Below are positions 59,871 to 64,000 of a stretch of 64,000 nt of DNA, piece by piece. The position numbers and the translations under genes are program-made. Position 1 is the stretch's first letter; each line of letters starts with the position of its first letter. The notes beneath the pieces were generated by a model that worked only from the letters and a program-made list of their open reading frames with translations, had not been told where the DNA came from and did no database searches. Origin of the DNA: UBA5239 sp031548025 (GTDB taxonomy: Bacteria; Verrucomicrobiota; Lentisphaeria; Victivallales; Victivallaceae); the NCBI GenBank assembly GCA_031548025.1, contig JAVBRM010000023.1, positions 62,001 to 126,000 on the forward strand, given 5' to 3'.

Positions 59871-61829
59871 ATGATGAAAGAATTGATGTGTATGACGCTA
59901 TTTGCGGGAATCCTCCTGGGAGCGGCGGCGGCGGAAAACCTGGTGGCCTATCCCGCCAAGGCCCTGCCGGTGGAAAAATTCGCAGCGGAAGAGTTGGCCG
60001 GTTATCTCACCAAAAGCACCGGCGAAAAGTACCGCTCCGTGGCGGAAAATCAACCCGAAGCCGCGCAGGCGGCATTCTTCGTCGGCAAGTGCGATGCCCT
60101 GAAAGCCAAACCGTTTTATACCGGCGACCTGGCTTCGGAGGAATTTATAGTTACGGCGGAAAACGGCAAAATATATATTTACGGCGATGACGGTCCCGGC
60201 GCGCCGATGAGCTCCAAAAACCGTGCCGGAACTTTACTGGGAGTCTATGATTTCCTGGAAAATGAATTGGGAATCGCCTGGCTTTGGCCGGGAGACGACG
60301 GCGAAGATGTCCCGTCGCGTCAATGGCTGCCGCCAAAAGATTTCAGCCGCCGCGCCAAACCGGTCTACTCCATCCGCAGCATGGGTTTCAGCTATGGCAA
60401 ATACGAGCCCAAAGAAATCAACAGCGAAATCGGCAAATGGGCGCGCCGCCAGAAACTGGGTTGGACCGAACAAGCATGGTTCGGACACAGTTGGCATTCC
60501 TATGTTTTCAAGACGGGCGTCGACAAACAGCATCCCGAATGGCTGGCCCTGTACGGCGGCGAGCGACGCGGCCCCCATTGCTGTACCTCCAACCCGGATT
60601 TCCGGAATTACATCGTCGATCAGGTGCTGAATCACCCCACCAATAAAAACATGAAAATCGCCTCGGTTTCCCCCTCTGACGGTTACGGTTTCTGCGAATG
60701 CGAAAACTGCCGCAAGCTGGATCAACCCGGAACCGACTACACCCGCAGTGTTCCGAGTTTGTCCGACCGCCATTGGGCGTATGCCAATTATATCGCCCGT
60801 GAAGTCAAAAAACGCAATCCCGACCGCGGCGTGGGGATGTTTGCTTATACCGCTTACGGCGAAGCCCCGGAAACGATCGATACCTTTGAGGACAATCTCT
60901 ATCTCTCCATGACTTTCAGCAAGGCTTATTTCGTCAAGCCCGACATCAAGGAAAAATTCTTCCAGCGGCTGGACAAATGGAAAACTAAAAAAGTCAAAAT
61001 CATCGGGCGCGAATACTGGGGAATGCATTACTGGCTGAGCCTGCCGTATATTTTCACGGCGCAGATTGCCGAAAGCATGCCCAAACTTTACCACGCCGGT
61101 CTGGTCGGTATGTACGGCGAAGCCCAAAAAGATTTCGCCACCCAGGGCCCTAACTATTTTCTGGTCGCCCATCTGCTGTGGAATCCGGAAGCCGATTCGC
61201 AGCGGATTCTGGACCGCTATTATCAGGGCTTCGGCCCGGCGGCCAAATCCATACGGCGCTATTTCGATACTTTTGAACAGGCTATTTTGAACAACCAGGA
61301 GGCAATTCCCGATTTCAGCTATCGCAAGCTGATCTATTCATGGCCGGAGGTCCTCGACCCCGCCACTCTGGAAAAAGCGGGCGAGGCCCTGGCGGCCGCC
61401 CGGAAAGATACCGCCGATCAGGACACCATCTGGCGGAAACGCGTGGAATTTATCGGCATCGGCTACGACTACACCCGGATTATGATGGAACTCTTGACCA
61501 CCTACCGGCGCCTGGGCCAGGCCGGAGTGCCGCTGACCGCTTTCAGTCAGGCCGGCGATCAAATCGAGGCCGACAAATACAAACTGCCGGCTTTACCATC
61601 CGACATCGTCGCCCTGTGGACAACCCGACCGGAAAAACCGCTGGAAAAAGCGGAAAAAATCGCTCTGCTCAAAAGAGCGATCGAACTGGGCGAAGCCCGG
61701 GCCAAGATTCTTCGAGACAATGCGAATCTGCCCGCGGTATCGCTCGGCATGTACCAGTACACAATCGACAAGGGAATCCGCCCCTGGCACCAAACCTGTA
61801 TTGACGAACTCGCCAAGCTGAATCAATAA
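59871..61829 (+). CDS. exported DUF4838 domain protein, GH20-like architecture
   Basis: 652 residues with a signal peptide (MMKELMCMTLFAGILLGAAA). Residues about 20-135 form a GH20b-like alpha/beta domain (AAEELAGYLTKSTGEKYRSV; TLLGVYDFLENELGIAWLWP). The barrel that follows carries the DUF4838 hallmark SPSDGYGFCECENCRKLDQP (near 273). Related proteins occur in polysaccharide utilisation loci; the specific glycan is unknown. AAGGAG lies 12 nt upstream of the ATG, slightly long; the next codon is also ATG and would not improve the spacing. It is controlled by a consensus promoter and LacI operator and is followed by a cytoplasmic GH65/GH95-like enzyme with its own promoter. Confidence 0.82.
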   Translation: MMKELMCMTLFAGILLGAAAAENLVAYPAKALPVEKFAAEELAGYLTKSTGEKYRSVAENQPEAAQAAFFVGKCDALKAKPFYTGDLASEEFIVTAENGKIYIYGDDGPGAPMSSKNRAGTLLGVYDFLENELGIAWLWPGDDGEDVPSRQWLPPKDFSRRAKPVYSIRSMGFSYGKYEPKEINSEIGKWARRQKLGWTEQAWFGHSWHSYVFKTGVDKQHPEWLALYGGERRGPHCCTSNPDFRNYIVDQVLNHPTNKNMKIASVSPSDGYGFCECENCRKLDQPGTDYTRSVPSLSDRHWAYANYIAREVKKRNPDRGVGMFAYTAYGEAPETIDTFEDNLYLSMTFSKAYFVKPDIKEKFFQRLDKWKTKKVKIIGREYWGMHYWLSLPYIFTAQIAESMPKLYHAGLVGMYGEAQKDFATQGPNYFLVAHLLWNPEADSQRILDRYYQGFGPAAKSIRRYFDTFEQAILNNQEAIPDFSYRKLIYSWPEVLDPATLEKAGEALAAARKDTADQDTIWRKRVEFIGIGYDYTRIMMELLTTYRRLGQAGVPLTAFSQAGDQIEADKYKLPALPSDIVALWTTRPEKPLEKAEKIALLKRAIELGEARAKILRDNANLPAVSLGMYQYTIDKGIRPWHQTCIDELAKLNQ

Positions 61830-61879
61830 ATTTTATATTCAATCAGGGCTTATTATATATATTTATAGTCATCATCAAC

Positions 61880-61908
61880 TTGAGATCAGGTTAATAATGT
61901 ACTATAAT
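61880..61908 (+). promoter_or_regulatory. promoter of the GH65/GH95-like gene
   Basis: TTGAGA (61880-61885), 17 nt, TATAAT (61903-61908), with AGGAG 5 nt before the ATG at 61932. No copy of the GGGAACGTTCCC operator is present, so this gene may be expressed independently of the LacI regulator. Confidence 0.75.
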
Positions 61909-61931
61909 TATATATATAACCAGGAGCCCAT

Positions 61932-63668
61932 ATGAAAATCACCGCTACCGAACAGACTGCCGCCGGCAGAAAATATGTCCCGGTCCCCATTGGCAATGGC
62001 GACCTTTCGCTGATCGTCGATTATGAAGGGTCCATGAATCAGAAAACTTACTCCGGCGGCATGATCCCCGGCATCCGACGGGCCGGAGTGCGCTTCAGTA
62101 CGGTCGGTTTTCAGTTGACTCCGTTGGGGTATTTTCTTATTGGCCCGGAAAGCAAAACCGAGCCTGAATCCTGGAGTCAGACCCTCGACACCCGCGCCGG
62201 AATGGTGTCGTCCAGGTGTGTTTATACCAACGGGACCGTACTGGAATCCGAGAGTTTCTGCCATCCCGAGCGCCCGTTGATCTGTCTGCGACGCCGGATC
62301 AGCGGTCACGAACCGCTGGTTTTCCAATACATTCTGCCCGAAGATGACTTGATGACCATCACCGGAGATCCATCAGAAGGAATCAAAATAAAATTCCCCG
62401 GCCTGCTCGGCAACACCGAATTCATCCGGATCACGGCGGATAAAAATATCTCTTTCGAAAAAAATGCTGATGGTTGGAGTTTCAGCACAATGGAGCGCGA
62501 AATTTGTATTTTCATCAATTTCGGCGCGGAAAAACCCAACTCCACCTTCGAGGAGTACAAAGCACTCAGCGCCGCCGCGTGGGAGAAATTCTACGCCGAA
62601 GGCAGGCCCCTCCCCCATCTGTCGGACAAGATCGCGGAAGTCTGCGAAACTTCGCTCTATCATCTGAAAATTTCCTCGACCAAATGGTCGATTCCGGTCG
62701 GCCTTTTCGATACCCACTGGCATGGCCGCTACTTCGGTTTCGACGAATCTTTCTGCGCCGACGGCCTGATTGCCGCCGGACACCTGGCGGAGGCCCGCAA
62801 GGTTATTGAATTCCGTTACGAGCACCTGGACGCCGCCCGGAAACGCGCTTATTACTATTTTCAAAAAACCAGCGACGCCGTCCGTTATGTCTGGCAGGCG
62901 GTGGAGGCCCCGGGGGTGGAAACGGCCTACCCCAGTTTCTGGCTGGAACACTATTTCCACATGGCGATCATCGCGGAAACCGCCTGGAATTACGTTCAAG
63001 CTTCCGGCGACAAAGAATTTCTCCGGGACACCGCCTACCCGATCATCCGCGGCTGCGCGGAATTCTACCGCATTCATATGCTCTATTTTCATGACGGTAA
63101 AGTATCCGTCGGACGCTGTACCGATCTGGAACGGCTCGGCGCGGCCCGCGAGAACGCCTTTATGACCTCATGCGGTATCATCGCCAATTTTCGGATCGCC
63201 GCTCAAGCCGCGGAAACCCTCGGTCTCGATCCCGAACAAACCGCCACCTGGCGCGATCTGGCCGACCGGATTGCCGAAAATCTGGCCAACGACGGCACCA
63301 AATACATTCCATATCCCGAATGCCCGGACAAAAGCATCGCGGTACTGGCCGGACTGTACCCGTTCCCCGCCCTCCCCGCATCGGACCCGATGCAAAAAGC
63401 GGCGGTCGAAGATTTTTTCCGCAACGCCTCCACCGCCGGAAACATGTATCCGACCGGCAAATCCGTCTGCGCCTGGTACGCCGCCTGGATGGCGATAGCC
63501 GCCGCCCGCCTCGGCATGAAAGACGTCGCCTTGAAACTGATCGAAGAAACCGCGGAGCAAACCGGCTGCTTCTCGGAAATCTTCGAGATTTACGAGAGCG
63601 GCAATCATCCGTGGTTCACTACCGCCGAAGGCATTTTCCTCCGCGCCGTGCGGGAATTGGCGAATTAG
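61932..63668 (+). CDS. (alpha/alpha)6-barrel glycoside hydrolase, GH65/GH95-like (clan GH-L)
   Basis: 578 residues without a signal peptide. An N-terminal beta-sandwich (about 1-205; VPIGNGDLSLIVDYEGSMNQ; SFCHPERPLICLRRRISGHE) is followed by a helical toroid. The toroid begins near GLFDTHWHGRYFGFDESF (about 258) and continues ARKVIEFRYEHLDAARKRAY, which resembles the corresponding motif of GH65 phosphorylases and GH95 fucosidases. The segment ETAEQTGCFSEIFEIYESG near the end may supply an acidic residue. Whether it hydrolyses or phosphorolyses, and which sugar, cannot be decided here. It is the cytoplasmic counterpart to the exported DUF4838 protein. Confidence 0.75.
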   Translation: MKITATEQTAAGRKYVPVPIGNGDLSLIVDYEGSMNQKTYSGGMIPGIRRAGVRFSTVGFQLTPLGYFLIGPESKTEPESWSQTLDTRAGMVSSRCVYTNGTVLESESFCHPERPLICLRRRISGHEPLVFQYILPEDDLMTITGDPSEGIKIKFPGLLGNTEFIRITADKNISFEKNADGWSFSTMEREICIFINFGAEKPNSTFEEYKALSAAAWEKFYAEGRPLPHLSDKIAEVCETSLYHLKISSTKWSIPVGLFDTHWHGRYFGFDESFCADGLIAAGHLAEARKVIEFRYEHLDAARKRAYYYFQKTSDAVRYVWQAVEAPGVETAYPSFWLEHYFHMAIIAETAWNYVQASGDKEFLRDTAYPIIRGCAEFYRIHMLYFHDGKVSVGRCTDLERLGAARENAFMTSCGIIANFRIAAQAAETLGLDPEQTATWRDLADRIAENLANDGTKYIPYPECPDKSIAVLAGLYPFPALPASDPMQKAAVEDFFRNASTAGNMYPTGKSVCAWYAAWMAIAAARLGMKDVALKLIEETAEQTGCFSEIFEIYESGNHPWFTTAEGIFLRAVRELAN

Positions 63669-63880
63669 GGAATTGGAGAATTATGGAGAGGCTGTAAGTG
63701 ATTGAGGTAAATATTCGGCGGAACCGGAAGTAAGCGAAAGCGCATAAACCGTACCGATTTTGCTGTTGAAGAACGATACTGCATCTTGCCTCAAAAATCC
63801 AACCACATGGAATATCAACGATAAGTAATTCTCCAGCATTCAGTTGTGGCACATGCACCATTTTTAATATGTTTCCGCGC
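63669..63880. other. intergenic region with AATTGG-rich start; nothing firm
   Basis: The first 25 nt (AATTAGGGAATTGGAGAATT) resemble the AATTGAAAA-type palindromic element at 19081-19174. On the minus strand an open frame (MVHVPQLNAGELLIVDIPCG from about 63861) runs through this region into the hydrolase gene. It lacks a good ribosome binding site and I do not annotate it as a gene. Confidence 0.3.
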
Positions 63881-64000
63881 TTATAATTTCCCATGCTTGC
63901 GCAGTATCATTTCCGCACTTTTTAAGGGGTTTTGCGGATTAAGTTTATGAATTAACGTCCCTTTGCCGTTATCGTAATATCCCAAACTTTCATACAGTGC
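63881..64000 (-). CDS. GNAT-like N-acetyltransferase, C-terminal fragment (cut by window edge)
   Basis: The last 39 codons of a minus-strand gene end with TAA at 63881. The peptide ALYESLGYYDNGKGTLIHKL followed by NPQNPLKSAEMILRKHGKL contains the LYESLGY element typical of motif B of GNAT acetyltransferases near their C-termini. The body of the gene lies beyond the window, so no acyl acceptor can be proposed. Confidence 0.6.
   Translation of the reverse strand, partial: ALYESLGYYDNGKGTLIHKLNPQNPLKSAEMILRKHGKL

Noticed and set aside
63619..63894. Possible small minus-strand gene overlapping the end of the GH65/GH95-like gene
   Set aside because: Weak start context, no recognisable domain, and its 3' half runs through AATTGG-rich repeat sequence and the hydrolase coding region.
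1..64000. CRISPR arrays, tRNA/rRNA genes, prophage or conjugative modules
   Set aside because: No regularly spaced repeats, no recognisable cloverleaf or rRNA sequence in the intergenic regions, and no integrase or phage structural genes among the coding regions.

Overview
The window reads as bacterial chromosome from the PVC group, most likely Lentisphaerota (Victivallis-like). The grounds are six type IV pilin-like pseudopilins with the FTLIELLVVIAIIAILAA leader and mostly a C-terminal H-X9-DG motif, many sugar-locus regulators (three AraC, two LacI, one GntR/LacI hybrid, one RpiR), exported multidomain putative glycosidases, a DUF4838 protein and a uronate epimerase. This placement is inference from gene content; no database search was possible. 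No rRNA, tRNA, CRISPR array or intact insertion sequence was seen.

Layout. 1-10.9 kb, minus strand: the 5' end of an MFS transporter, a flavodoxin-like protein, then a run headed by a GntR/LacI hybrid regulator: pseudopilin, 1196-aa exported barrel protein, pseudopilin, GH123-like protein, polysaccharide pyruvyl transferase. 10.9-20.7 kb, plus strand: a divergent LacI-type regulator, pseudopilin, exported barrel protein, FAD oxidoreductase, (alpha/alpha)-barrel protein, then tagaturonate epimerase (uxaE). 20.8-30.5 kb is mostly housekeeping and miscellaneous: a HigBA-like toxin-antitoxin pair, an exported ankyrin protein, a response regulator / TsaC / membrane glycosyltransferase-like operon, and lepA-lepB.

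30.6-41 kb: an AraC gene faces a minus-strand operon of QueG-like Fe-S protein, pseudopilin, exported multidomain protein and GH106-like protein. 41-52.3 kb: two consecutive minus-strand operons share a nearly identical promoter element. The longer encodes a Gfo/Idh oxidoreductase, TIM-barrel isomerase, AraC regulator, pseudopilin, two exported proteins and a PL-like enzyme. The shorter encodes a creatininase-GNAT fusion and an AraC regulator. 52.4-57.9 kb: RpiR, a type I mannose-6-phosphate isomerase and a ROK kinase diverge from a heparinase II/III-like lyase. 57.9-63.7 kb: a LacI gene and pseudopilin diverge from a DUF4838 protein followed by a GH65/GH95-like hydrolase. The window ends in the C-terminus of a GNAT-like acetyltransferase.

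The main theme is a repeated cassette: a sugar-type regulator, one pseudopilin and one or more carbohydrate-active enzymes, often with a cytoplasmic partner enzyme. It occurs about five times with unrelated regulators and enzymes, so the pseudopilin appears to travel with each degradation locus. The regulatory DNA is unusually legible: consensus promoters with paired operators at both LacI loci, a large inverted repeat between the RpiR and lyase genes, and an AraC-linked promoter element present twice.
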